DNA of 35,988 nucleotides, taken from contig JASHQT010000424.1 of assembly GCA_030039005.1 (NCBI GenBank), forward strand, positions 1-35,988, in the 5' to 3' direction. Position 1 is the stretch's first letter; every line of letters begins with the position of its first letter. The notes below the pieces were generated by a model. That model searched no databases and was not told the origin of the DNA. It was given only the letters and a program-made list of their open reading frames with translations. The translations under genes were made by a program, and so were the position numbers. Source of the DNA: Bryobacteraceae bacterium (GTDB taxonomy: Bacteria > Acidobacteriota > Terriglobia > Bryobacterales > Bryobacteraceae). Below are positions 29,679 through 35,988 of the stretch, piece after piece.

Positions 29679-31760
29679 TCATGAAAGAATTCTCATGACA
29701 ATCCCTGTTTCGGTGGGATTCTCATAGTACGCGGGCCGCTCGCCGACGGCCTGAAAACCCAGCCCTTCGTACAGCCGGCGGGCGGCTCCATTGGATTCAC
29801 GGACCTCGAGGAAGTGGACGCCGGGCCAGCGCGTGAGTTCGGCCTGGAGCAGCGCGGTGGCGATGTGCAGCCGGCGAAAGTCGGGATGAACCGCGATATT
29901 CAAGATCTCGCGTTCCTTATCGGCCACCGGGCGGGAAACCAAGAATCCGGCCACGCGGGCGTTTGGCGCCGCGCCATTGAGACAGGCGACGCGGCAATCG
30001 AAGGCCAGGTAATCGGGCGCCTCCCATTGGGAGGATTCGGGAGCGGTGCGCTGGATAGCGGTGATTTCCGGCAGATCGCGTGGCTCGGCGGGGCGCATGT
30101 GCACGCGCGGCGGCATGAGTTCGCGCAGGAGCGCCCGCTGGCGCGCGCCGATCTTTTGCCAGTCGTAATGGCGCTCGACGTGGAGGCGCCCGGCTTCGGC
30201 GATCGAGCGGCGCAAGGTGGAATCTGCAAGGAGGGTTTGGATGGCGCGGGCGAAATCCTCGGGCGACTCGGCGATCCAGACGTTAACTCCATGTTCGAGG
30301 CCCAGGCCCGCGCACCCGGAAGGCGTGGAGACGACGGCGCGGTCCATGGCCATGGCTTCGAGAACTTTGAGATTGGTACCGGCCGACACCAGCGTGGGGA
30401 CGATGGCGAGGTTGGCCTCGATGTAGAGCGGGCGGACATCGGAGACGAATTCGAGCAGGCGGACGCGGTCGTCGTGCGGGATGGATTGGAGGCCGGTGTG
30501 CTCGCGCCAATAGAGCAGGGGATCGGGGCCGGCGACGGCGGTAAACGTGATCTGCGAAGAATGTTTGCGCAGGATCGGCCACACCTGTTCGACAAAAAAG
30601 CGGTAGGCGACGATGTTGGGGAAGTGGCGGAAGGAGCCGATGAAGAGCAGGCGCTCGCCGGGCCGCTCGATCTCGGGAGTGAAGCGCGCGAGATCGACTC
30701 CGTTGGGGACGACGGCGATGTTGGGCCGATCGAGCAACTCGCGGTCCTGTTCCGACATGACCACGACTTTGCGATAGCGGGCGATCCATTTGCGTTCGAA
30801 GCGCCGCCAGCGCCAGTGATCCCAGCGCGCGGTGACCGTTGGAGCGCGGTCGCGGATTTGGCGGTATAGCGCAAAGGTCACGTCGTGCTCCACGAGAACG
30901 TCGCCGCGGTAGGGCGCCAGCATCGTGTATTCCACTTGCAACGCTTCGATCTGGTGTTCGGCGCGGATGCGGGCGAGAGCGCTGTACATCGCGGGCGACT
31001 GGAATTCGTGAACTTCGGGAGGCGCGAGCGTAGACCAGCGCGGTTCGCGGTAACGCGGCTTCGAGGCGAGGATCACGCGCGCGCAGAGATCCAGGACGGG
31101 CTGCAAATCGGCGGTGGTTTCGGCGCTGCGAAACGAGAAGAAGAAGATGTCGAACTCGGCCGACATTTCGCGCAGCAGATTAAAGATGCGAACCGCGCCG
31201 CCATGCGCGAGCGGGAAGGGGAAGTAAGGGCTGAGAATGGCGATGCGGCGGCGGCGAGGCGAAAGGGGCCGGCCTTCGAATTCCTCGATCTTGGTGGGAT
31301 ACACCGAGCGATCTTTCTTCCAAGGAAACAGCCATTTCGGACGAAGAAAAATGCGGTCGAGCGGCACGCCACGCAGAAATAAAATTGACGCAATCGGCGC
31401 GTGGAGGCTGAGTTGATGACGCTCCAGGCGCGCGTTGTAAGCCAGGATTTTTGTGGGCGCATAGAGAAGCGCGGCGCGGCGGAGCGAGCTATATCGCGGG
31501 TCGTGGTCGAATAGGACCGGTGCCTGGCCGATGCGATAGGCGCGGAATCGGCGGTGAAGCTCCCGATAGATGGCGAACGTGGATTGGCCGGAGAATTCCG
31601 CCGGTGCAACTAGAATGTGCTTACGATCGGGAACCAGGCCCTGGATTTCGGCAAACATCTGGCCGGCAAGCGCGGAGTCGCCCGAGGCGAAGGTGACGAC
31701 GATCGCTTCCGGGTCCTTGCCGAGCAAACGAAAGAGGATGCGCTTCAGCGCGGTTTTCAC
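29679..31760 (-). CDS. Glycosyltransferase family 4-like protein fused to RimI-like acetyltransferase
   Basis: The protein has 693 residues from a GTG start. Residues about 1-165 form an N-terminal region of unknown type, 170-545 a GT-B glycosyltransferase (SPYFPFPLAHGGAVRIFNLL for the acceptor domain, VPNGVDLARFTP, and the donor motif SAGTNLKVLEAMAMDRAVVS with Glu), and about 554-693 a GNAT domain closest to RimI (ILNIAVHPDFRRLHIATALL, ARRLYEGLGFQAVGERPAYY). RimI proteins acetylate N-terminal Ala of ribosomal protein S18; in this fusion the substrate could instead be a sugar. The coding frame is uninterrupted across the junction. It follows the TPR gene by 12 bp, so they are probably co-transcribed. 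Confidence 0.9.
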   Translation of the reverse strand: MKTALKRILFRLLGKDPEAIVVTFASGDSALAGQMFAEIQGLVPDRKHILVAPAEFSGQSTFAIYRELHRRFRAYRIGQAPVLFDHDPRYSSLRRAALLYAPTKILAYNARLERHQLSLHAPIASILFLRGVPLDRIFLRPKWLFPWKKDRSVYPTKIEEFEGRPLSPRRRRIAILSPYFPFPLAHGGAVRIFNLLREMSAEFDIFFFSFRSAETTADLQPVLDLCARVILASKPRYREPRWSTLAPPEVHEFQSPAMYSALARIRAEHQIEALQVEYTMLAPYRGDVLVEHDVTFALYRQIRDRAPTVTARWDHWRWRRFERKWIARYRKVVVMSEQDRELLDRPNIAVVPNGVDLARFTPEIERPGERLLFIGSFRHFPNIVAYRFFVEQVWPILRKHSSQITFTAVAGPDPLLYWREHTGLQSIPHDDRVRLLEFVSDVRPLYIEANLAIVPTLVSAGTNLKVLEAMAMDRAVVSTPSGCAGLGLEHGVNVWIAESPEDFARAIQTLLADSTLRRSIAEAGRLHVERHYDWQKIGARQRALLRELMPPRVHMRPAEPRDLPEITAIQRTAPESSQWEAPDYLAFDCRVACLNGAAPNARVAGFLVSRPVADKEREILNIAVHPDFRRLHIATALLQAELTRWPGVHFLEVRESNGAARRLYEGLGFQAVGERPAYYENPTETGIVMRILS

Positions 31761-31772
31761 TTTTCGAATGGA

Positions 31773-33458
31773 CTAATGGAATTCGATGGTGGTGACTTCG
31801 CCCGCGGTATGGAGCTTCGAGTCCGGCTTGGGGTTGTAGCGCACCAGAACCTGGCGCGGATTTTTCTGCGCTCCGCAGCTCAAGGTTTCGTTGCGCCCGC
31901 CCAGATCGATCTGGGAAGGATCCGCCACCAACAACTGAACGGTTTTTGCATCGGCAACTTGGATTACCAGGCGCGCCTGCGCGCTGCTCAGGCAATCCAG
32001 GCGCTGGAACGTGCCTTGGACCGTGGCGCCTCCGGTGTTGCTGGCCTCATACCAGCCTTGCGGCTTGGGAATCGCTTCGCCGTTGGGATTCATTTTTTTG
32101 CGCGCCGCGGCTTCGGCGGCGTGGATTTCGGCTTCGCTTTGAGCTTTCACGCGCTCGATGTCGGCCTGCTCCTCGTCGTGAATGCGCTTGCGCTCGGCGG
32201 CCTCATAATCGAAGCGTTTGGCCTGCACGTCCAATCGAATTTTGGCGATTTTCGCGCGCTCCTGATCGTTGGCGGCGGCGCGCTCGGCCCCAGACCAGGC
32301 CTTTTGCGCTTCGGTAAAATCCTTGGCGACTTCGTCGGTTTTGGCGAGCGCAGTCCAATAATCGCTGTTGCGCGGATCGAGCTCGGTGGCCTTCTTCAGC
32401 ATCGCGGCGCGCTGCTCTAATTGCGGCTTGTCGATGGCCGGATTGATGTCGGCGAGCTGGTAATAGGGCTCGCCCCAGCGCGGATTCAGGTCGCTCGCTT
32501 TCTTGAGCAGGTCGGCGTCCGATTTGATGAAGCCGAGATCCAGCCACGCACGCGCGTTCTTGCTGCCCGATTCGACGGCGTCCTTCAAAGCGGCTTGGGC
32601 CTGATCGTCTTTCTGGTCCTTGAAAGCGATGAGTCCGAGGCCTTCGGATGCAGCCGCGCCATGCAGCGCCATGTACGCAGTAGCGGCTTCAGCTTCGTGG
32701 CCGCTGGCGAACTGCAGATCGGCCAGGGCGAAGCGCGCGTCTTCGGAGCCCAATAGAATTGGCTTGAAGTCGCGCGTCATGCTCAGTGCGCGGGCGGAGA
32801 CCGAAGTGGTGGGGAAGTTGCCGGCCTTCAGGTATTGGGCGGCCTGCTCCTGCATTTGTGCAGCGCTTTTGTTGAACGCGTTGCGGCAGGCGGCGTCGAA
32901 ATCGCTGGTATGTTCGAGGTTGGAGATCAGCACGGGCGTGCGGGTGAGATAGTCCGGAGTAACGGTCACCAGGTGCATGAACGCCCAACCCGGCGAACGC
33001 TCTGGCTCGGGAACCGGCGCGCCGAGCGTGACGTGAACGCCATCCACCTGCAAGGTGGAGACCAGCTCCTCGATGCCCTGTTCGATGTCCGGCGGTAGGC
33101 GATTGGTGTTGTCGTGGAGCAGAATCCGCGCGAGTTCTTTCAAGCTATCGCGCGAAAATTCGCCCGCTTCCGATGCCGAGATCATGCGCGCGTCGCGGCC
33201 GAGCGCGAAGGGCTTGGCATCCGGCGGCGCGTCCTTGGTGACCACTACGCGCACGGGCCAAACCAGGCGCATCTCCTCTTTGCCGGTAATGACGCGCACC
33301 GTTTCGCGGAACTGCTCCAGGAACATGAGCTTCTGGCGCGCGGGTTTGTCGCCCACGTTGCTGTAGGCTTCAAACGGGCCGGAGCGCAGGGCGATCCAGC
33401 GGTCGCCCGCGCCCATCAGTGCGGGCAAAAGCAGGAGCAGAAACAGCCGGGAGCGCAC
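31773..33458 (-). CDS. Secreted TPR protein with decayed peptidase-like N-terminal region
   Basis: The protein has 561 residues. A signal peptide (RSRLFLLLLLPALMGAG) is followed by a region (about 20-200) resembling peptidase MA/DUF1570-like domains (WIALRSGPFEAYSN, RLPPDIEQGIEELVSTL), but the HExxH zinc motif expected before it is replaced by LARILLHDN, so it is probably inactive. TPR-like helices cover about 230-400 (NARAWLDLGFIKSDADLLKK, ELDPRNSDYWTALAK), then a charged helix (ERKRIHDEEQADIERVKAQ) and a C-terminal beta-rich domain. The start is GTG; an alternative ATG lies at residue 15. It is divergent from an M23 peptidase gene across about 60 bp. Confidence 0.8.
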   Translation of the reverse strand: MRSRLFLLLLLPALMGAGDRWIALRSGPFEAYSNVGDKPARQKLMFLEQFRETVRVITGKEEMRLVWPVRVVVTKDAPPDAKPFALGRDARMISASEAGEFSRDSLKELARILLHDNTNRLPPDIEQGIEELVSTLQVDGVHVTLGAPVPEPERSPGWAFMHLVTVTPDYLTRTPVLISNLEHTSDFDAACRNAFNKSAAQMQEQAAQYLKAGNFPTTSVSARALSMTRDFKPILLGSEDARFALADLQFASGHEAEAATAYMALHGAAASEGLGLIAFKDQKDDQAQAALKDAVESGSKNARAWLDLGFIKSDADLLKKASDLNPRWGEPYYQLADINPAIDKPQLEQRAAMLKKATELDPRNSDYWTALAKTDEVAKDFTEAQKAWSGAERAAANDQERAKIAKIRLDVQAKRFDYEAAERKRIHDEEQADIERVKAQSEAEIHAAEAAARKKMNPNGEAIPKPQGWYEASNTGGATVQGTFQRLDCLSSAQARLVIQVADAKTVQLLVADPSQIDLGGRNETLSCGAQKNPRQVLVRYNPKPDSKLHTAGEVTTIEFH

Positions 33459-33520
33459 GCTTCAATGTTAGCTCGAATGAGAGCTTCTTGTTGACGTTTA
33501 AAAGGCTTTCCAAAAGCGCT

Positions 33521-34843
33521 ATGATCCGAAAGGAAATGGGCAAAATCATCGCTATCATCATGTTCGTCGCGCTCATCGCGACCCCGATTGCAACCTTGTA
33601 TTTTCTTTCTTCGCACACGCAGCTCGGGTTCGCGCCGCAGCCGCGGGATGTGGGCGTCAACACGTGGATCGGCGTTCACGTGGAGAATCCGCACGGAACG
33701 CGCGACTTGACCGCGGCCATCGAGCAGAACGGCACCAGGATCATGCTGATGGACAGCAAAACTCCGGCGGACCGGCTGAAGTTCTGGCTGGCGCAGGTTC
33801 CCGAACAGGACGTGCACTTCGTGCTAGGGCCCAAGGAAGCGAAGAATTTAAAAGAAGGGCCGGCGAGGCTGGTGGTGGAAGCGCAGTCGAATGATTTCCG
33901 CGGCGCGCGCGATGAGATCTCCGCGGATGTCAACGTGGAACTGAAGCCACCCGCGGTTTCCGCCGACGGGCTTCAGCACTACATCAACCAGGGCGGGTCG
34001 GAGATGGTGCTGATCACGCCATCGGGCGCGTGGAATGAGGCGGGCGTGCGGGTGGGCAAGGACATCTACCGGAGTTTTCCGATTGCGGGCTCTACGCAAA
34101 GGCTGGTGCTGTTCGCGTATCCGTGGGACATGCCCGTCGATACGGCGCCCGTGGTGTTCGCGCGGAATGGCGCGGGAACGGAGGCGACAGCGCGCTTCTG
34201 GTTCAAGATCTTTCCGAAAAAATTTCGCATGCGGGATCTGACGATCGACGATGCTTTTCTGAATAAGGTGGTGAACCAGATCGAGCCGAACGAGCAGGGC
34301 GATCTACTGACGCGCTTTTTAAAAATCAATGGCGAAATGCGACGGGAAAATAACAAGACATTGGCCGATTTGCGATTCAAGACCGCGGATCATTTCCTGT
34401 GGACGGATGCTTTTTTGCAGTTGGCCAATTCCAAAGTGGAATCCGAGTTTGCCGACGTGCGCAGTTACATTTACAAAGGCAAGAAGGTGGATCAGCAGGT
34501 GCATTTGGGATTCGACCTGGCGGTCACGGCGCACACGCCGGTGCTGGCGTCGAACGATGGGCGCGTGGTGTGGGCGGCACCGCTGGGCATTTACGGCAAT
34601 TGCATCGTGGTGGATCACGGGTACAGCTTGCAGTCCATCTACGGCCATTTGAGCTCCATCGCGGTGAAGGAAGGCGATATGGTAAAGCGCGGCCAGGAGA
34701 TGGGCAAGAGCGGATCGACGGGTCTGGCGGGCGGCGATCATCTGCACTATTCGATGCAGGTGGAAGGCGTGGAGGTGAACCCGGTGGAGTGGTGGGACGC
34801 GCACTGGATCAAGGATCACGTGCAGGACCGGCTGGGCCGGTAG
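33521..34843 (+). CDS. Membrane-anchored M23 family peptidase
   Basis: The protein has 440 residues. One N-terminal membrane segment (KIIAIIMFVALIATPIATLY) is followed by two beta-rich regions (about 35-270) and the M23/LytM domain (about 325-430). The zinc ligands are intact: HLGFD (HxxxD), and HLHY (HxH) after GSTGLAGGD; the upstream IYGHL His is also present. It should therefore be an active endopeptidase acting on peptidoglycan cross-links at the outer face of the inner membrane, or an activator domain of amidases. ATG 33521 is chosen, ATG 33536 being a close alternative. The divergent TPR gene has a short shared promoter region. Confidence 0.92.
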   Translation: MIRKEMGKIIAIIMFVALIATPIATLYFLSSHTQLGFAPQPRDVGVNTWIGVHVENPHGTRDLTAAIEQNGTRIMLMDSKTPADRLKFWLAQVPEQDVHFVLGPKEAKNLKEGPARLVVEAQSNDFRGARDEISADVNVELKPPAVSADGLQHYINQGGSEMVLITPSGAWNEAGVRVGKDIYRSFPIAGSTQRLVLFAYPWDMPVDTAPVVFARNGAGTEATARFWFKIFPKKFRMRDLTIDDAFLNKVVNQIEPNEQGDLLTRFLKINGEMRRENNKTLADLRFKTADHFLWTDAFLQLANSKVESEFADVRSYIYKGKKVDQQVHLGFDLAVTAHTPVLASNDGRVVWAAPLGIYGNCIVVDHGYSLQSIYGHLSSIAVKEGDMVKRGQEMGKSGSTGLAGGDHLHYSMQVEGVEVNPVEWWDAHWIKDHVQDRLGR

Positions 34844-34853
34844 CCAAGTAGTT

Positions 34854-34907
34854 GCTATGGTAGTTACTCTCCGGTACCATAGCTATAGTCGTAGCAGTTA
34901 TGCTACG
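34854..34907. other. Two adjacent inverted repeats between M23 gene and small gene cluster
   Basis: GCTATGGTA (34854-34862) and TACCATAGC (34875-34883) form a perfect 9-bp repeat with a 12-base loop; CGTAGCA (34890-34896) and TGCTACG (34901-34907) a perfect 7-bp repeat with loop GTTA. They fill the gap between the M23 stop (34843) and the GTG at 34916. A TATGCT within the second repeat could be a -10 box for that gene, which has no ribosome binding site and may be leaderless. Operator, terminator or an insertion boundary are all possible. Confidence 0.6.
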
Positions 34908-34915
34908 CTACATTT

Positions 34916-35344
34916 GTGGAGATTGATCACAAAGACCTCCTGGAGTCTCGAGAAAAGTTGTCCAAGCGCCTTACGGAGATAGAGGCCCGGCTTGCTGCTC
35001 TTCAGTCGCTATCCCAGGAGCGCGACATTTTGAAACAAACAATTTGGGGCCTCGACGAACTCTTGAAGAAATACGAGGGGGCGCCCGTCGCCGGGTTCCC
35101 GGAACGTCCTCCGCTCCCAGACGCCCCGCTGTGGCAGGGCGCTCGCTACGTACTGAGGCAGTCTGCCGCCCCGCTAAGTGTCGGGGAGATTTGCGAACGT
35201 CTGCAGGCGCTAGGATGGAAGATCAACGCGAAGGTGCCTTCCGAGTCTCTGCGTACGATCCTGTTTCGAAAGCCCACCCTTTTCGAGCGTTGCCAAGGGG
35301 CGAAGTTTAGGTTGAGGCAGTCGCCGCCGGAGGAAAGTCCCTGA
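34916..35344 (+). CDS. Hypothetical protein: coiled coil plus winged-helix-like domain
   Basis: The family is not named. The protein has 142 residues. Residues about 5-60 form a coiled coil (LLESREKLSKRLTEIEARLA), followed by a Pro-rich linker and a C-terminal region (about 78-135) that looks like a winged helix: ARYVLRQSAAPLSVGEICER, LQALGWKINA, SLRTILFRKPTLFERC. The pattern resembles HARE-HTH or similar DNA-binding modules, so nucleic-acid binding is a fair inference. It starts with GTG at 34916, without a ribosome binding site. Its stop overlaps the next ATG (TGATG). Base composition appears lower in GC than that of the neighbours, which hints at transfer. Confidence 0.75.
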   Translation: MEIDHKDLLESREKLSKRLTEIEARLAALQSLSQERDILKQTIWGLDELLKKYEGAPVAGFPERPPLPDAPLWQGARYVLRQSAAPLSVGEICERLQALGWKINAKVPSESLRTILFRKPTLFERCQGAKFRLRQSPPEESP

Positions 35345-35583
35345 TGGACAAAGACGCCAACGACGACCTGAGCGAGGTCATAAGGCAGGAGAAGCAGCGA
35401 GGGCGCAGACCCATCGACTTTGAGGCCGCGAAACAACGGGCTCAACTCCTCAAAGACATGAGAAAACTGCTGGAAACCGCTACCGAAGAGGAATTCCTCG
35501 TCGCTATTCGGGCCGCCGGCCTGCGCGACGGCTCGCCCGAGTTCTGGGAGGCGCTGCGGATTTGGCGGGGGTACCGATCTTAG
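35344..35583 (+). CDS. Small hypothetical protein, 79 aa
   Basis: The protein has 79 residues and is not recognised. It is highly charged and helical (DLSEVIRQEKQRGRRPIDFE, KQRAQLLKDMRKLLETA) with a distinct C-terminal block, EEFLVAIRAAGLRDGSPEFW then EALRIWRGYR, which looks like a conserved module. It is translationally coupled to the preceding gene (its ATG overlaps the TGA). The two may act together; the wHTH-like partner suggests a regulatory pair, but there is no direct evidence. The 3' end overlaps a convergent small frame by 80 bp. Confidence 0.7.
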   Translation: MDKDANDDLSEVIRQEKQRGRRPIDFEAAKQRAQLLKDMRKLLETATEEEFLVAIRAAGLRDGSPEFWEALRIWRGYRS

Positions 35584-35707
35584 CTACGGCGCCTTCAAGT
35601 GCTGCCCGCTTGAGCTTACGCTCGTCAGCGGGAAGGCTGTTGAAATGCCTTTCAAGAACGGCCGCCAAATCTTCCGCAGCCTTTTCGAGGCCCTTCTTTC
35701 GGTCCAT
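35504..35707 (-). CDS. Possible small protein, 67 aa, convergent overlap
   Basis: The first 43 residues (RKKGLEKAAEDLAAVLERHF, then NSLPADERKLKRAALEGAVA) look like a genuine amphipathic helical protein and lie outside the neighbouring gene. The basic, Pro/Ala/Arg-rich C-terminal part is antisense to the 79-aa gene and resembles shadow sequence. Such a tail on a real small gene is possible. The ribosome binding site is weak (AGAG). The family is not recognised. Confidence 0.45.
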   Translation of the reverse strand: MDRKKGLEKAAEDLAAVLERHFNSLPADERKLKRAALEGAVAKIGTPAKSAAPPRTRASRRAGRRPE

Positions 35708-35731
35708 CTCTATACGTTAGTTTATCGCAAG

Positions 35732-35988
35732 TCATGGCTGAAAGTCGTAACCGGGCTTCAGCGTGCAGAGGTAGAGCTGGGTCTTATCCGGGGACACTTG
35801 CAGGCTGCAATCGGCCCAGGAGAGTTCCAGCGCGGGGCCCAGAGGAAACACGATGTCCATGCCGCCGAGATCCGTTTCGATGCTCGGCCCTTCAGCGGTG
35901 GCCGGCAGCGTGAAACTCATGGAGCGGCCAAAGATGGCGGGATAAGCCTGGCGGATGGCGTCGCTCGGCATGGCGCGGGTGACTTCAG
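35732..35988 (-). CDS. Hypothetical protein, C-terminal part (5' truncated by window edge)
   Basis: The frame is open to the window edge (EVTRAMPSDAIRQAYPAIFG), so the ATG at 35969-35971 is probably internal and the start lies outside. The visible 85 residues are beta-rich (MSFTLPATAEGPSIETDLGG, VFPLGPALELSWADCSLQV, LYLCTLKPGYDF). No family is recognised. About 24 bp separate its stop from the start of the small frame on the same strand, so the two could be one transcript. Confidence 0.6.
   Translation of the reverse strand, partial: EVTRAMPSDAIRQAYPAIFGRSMSFTLPATAEGPSIETDLGGMDIVFPLGPALELSWADCSLQVSPDKTQLYLCTLKPGYDFQP

Noticed and set aside
1..35988. tRNA, rRNA, riboswitch, CRISPR or insertion-sequence features
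   Set aside because: No T-loop/acceptor arrangement, no regularly spaced repeats, no transposase frame and no known riboswitch core were found by eye; a covariance-model scan would be decisive.

Overview
The window is a GC-rich bacterial chromosome segment, most likely from an Acidobacteriota member of the Solibacter/Bryobacter type. That placement is inferred from the gene mix: a Tat-exported DUF1552 protein paired with a DUF1587/1592/1588/1585-type haem-motif protein, a PEP-CTERM protein, a decayed DUF5615 gene, and many secreted proteins of the acidobacterial kind. No 16S gene or other direct taxonomic marker is present, so Planctomycetota, Verrucomicrobiota or Myxococcota cannot be fully excluded. 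No tRNA, rRNA, CRISPR array, insertion sequence or prophage was seen.

Layout. 1-7.4 kb is nucleic-acid maintenance: the 3' part of an Lhr-type helicase, convergent with and overlapping priA, then an unknown protein and rmuC. 7.5-10.0 kb is a translationally coupled cupin / tiny ORF / amidase run followed by a SnoaL-like secreted protein. 10.0-13.6 kb holds a Ser/Asn-rich unknown protein, an atypical SDR divergent from a TetR regulator across a nested operator, and dnaB. A long intergenic stretch (13.6-14.4 kb) carries DnaA-box-like motifs, several dyads and a sigma-54-type promoter in front of a PEP-CTERM protein and a large secreted split beta-propeller-like protein (14.4-17.2 kb). A broken DUF5615 (PIN-like) gene follows.

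17.9-25.3 kb is the accessory core: a group D flavin monooxygenase/acyl-CoA dehydrogenase-like gene behind a perfect 22-bp palindrome and an apparently leaderless promoter, the DUF1552 + DUF1592 pair, and a divergent exported ankyrin-repeat protein followed by a small exported protein. 25.3-29.1 kb has a DinB-fold protein divergent from a TetR regulator that heads a tight tetR / SCPx-type thiolase / OB-fold protein / class I aminotransferase operon. 29.1-34.8 kb contains a DUF465 protein, a glycosyltransferase fused to a RimI-like acetyltransferase, a TPR protein with a decayed peptidase-like region, and a divergent membrane-anchored M23 peptidase. The last 1.1 kb carries short unknown genes after a cluster of inverted repeats.

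The observations most worth following are: (1) the sigma-54-type promoter ahead of the PEP-CTERM/propeller pair; (2) the DUF5615 pseudogene, whose decay can be read base by base; (3) a 35-nt hairpin repeat present twice, each time between convergent genes; (4) the divergent DUF1592-DUF1552 / ankyrin cluster; (5) a previously overlooked 58-codon ORF coupled by ATGA overlaps on both sides; and (6) several intact operator palindromes.
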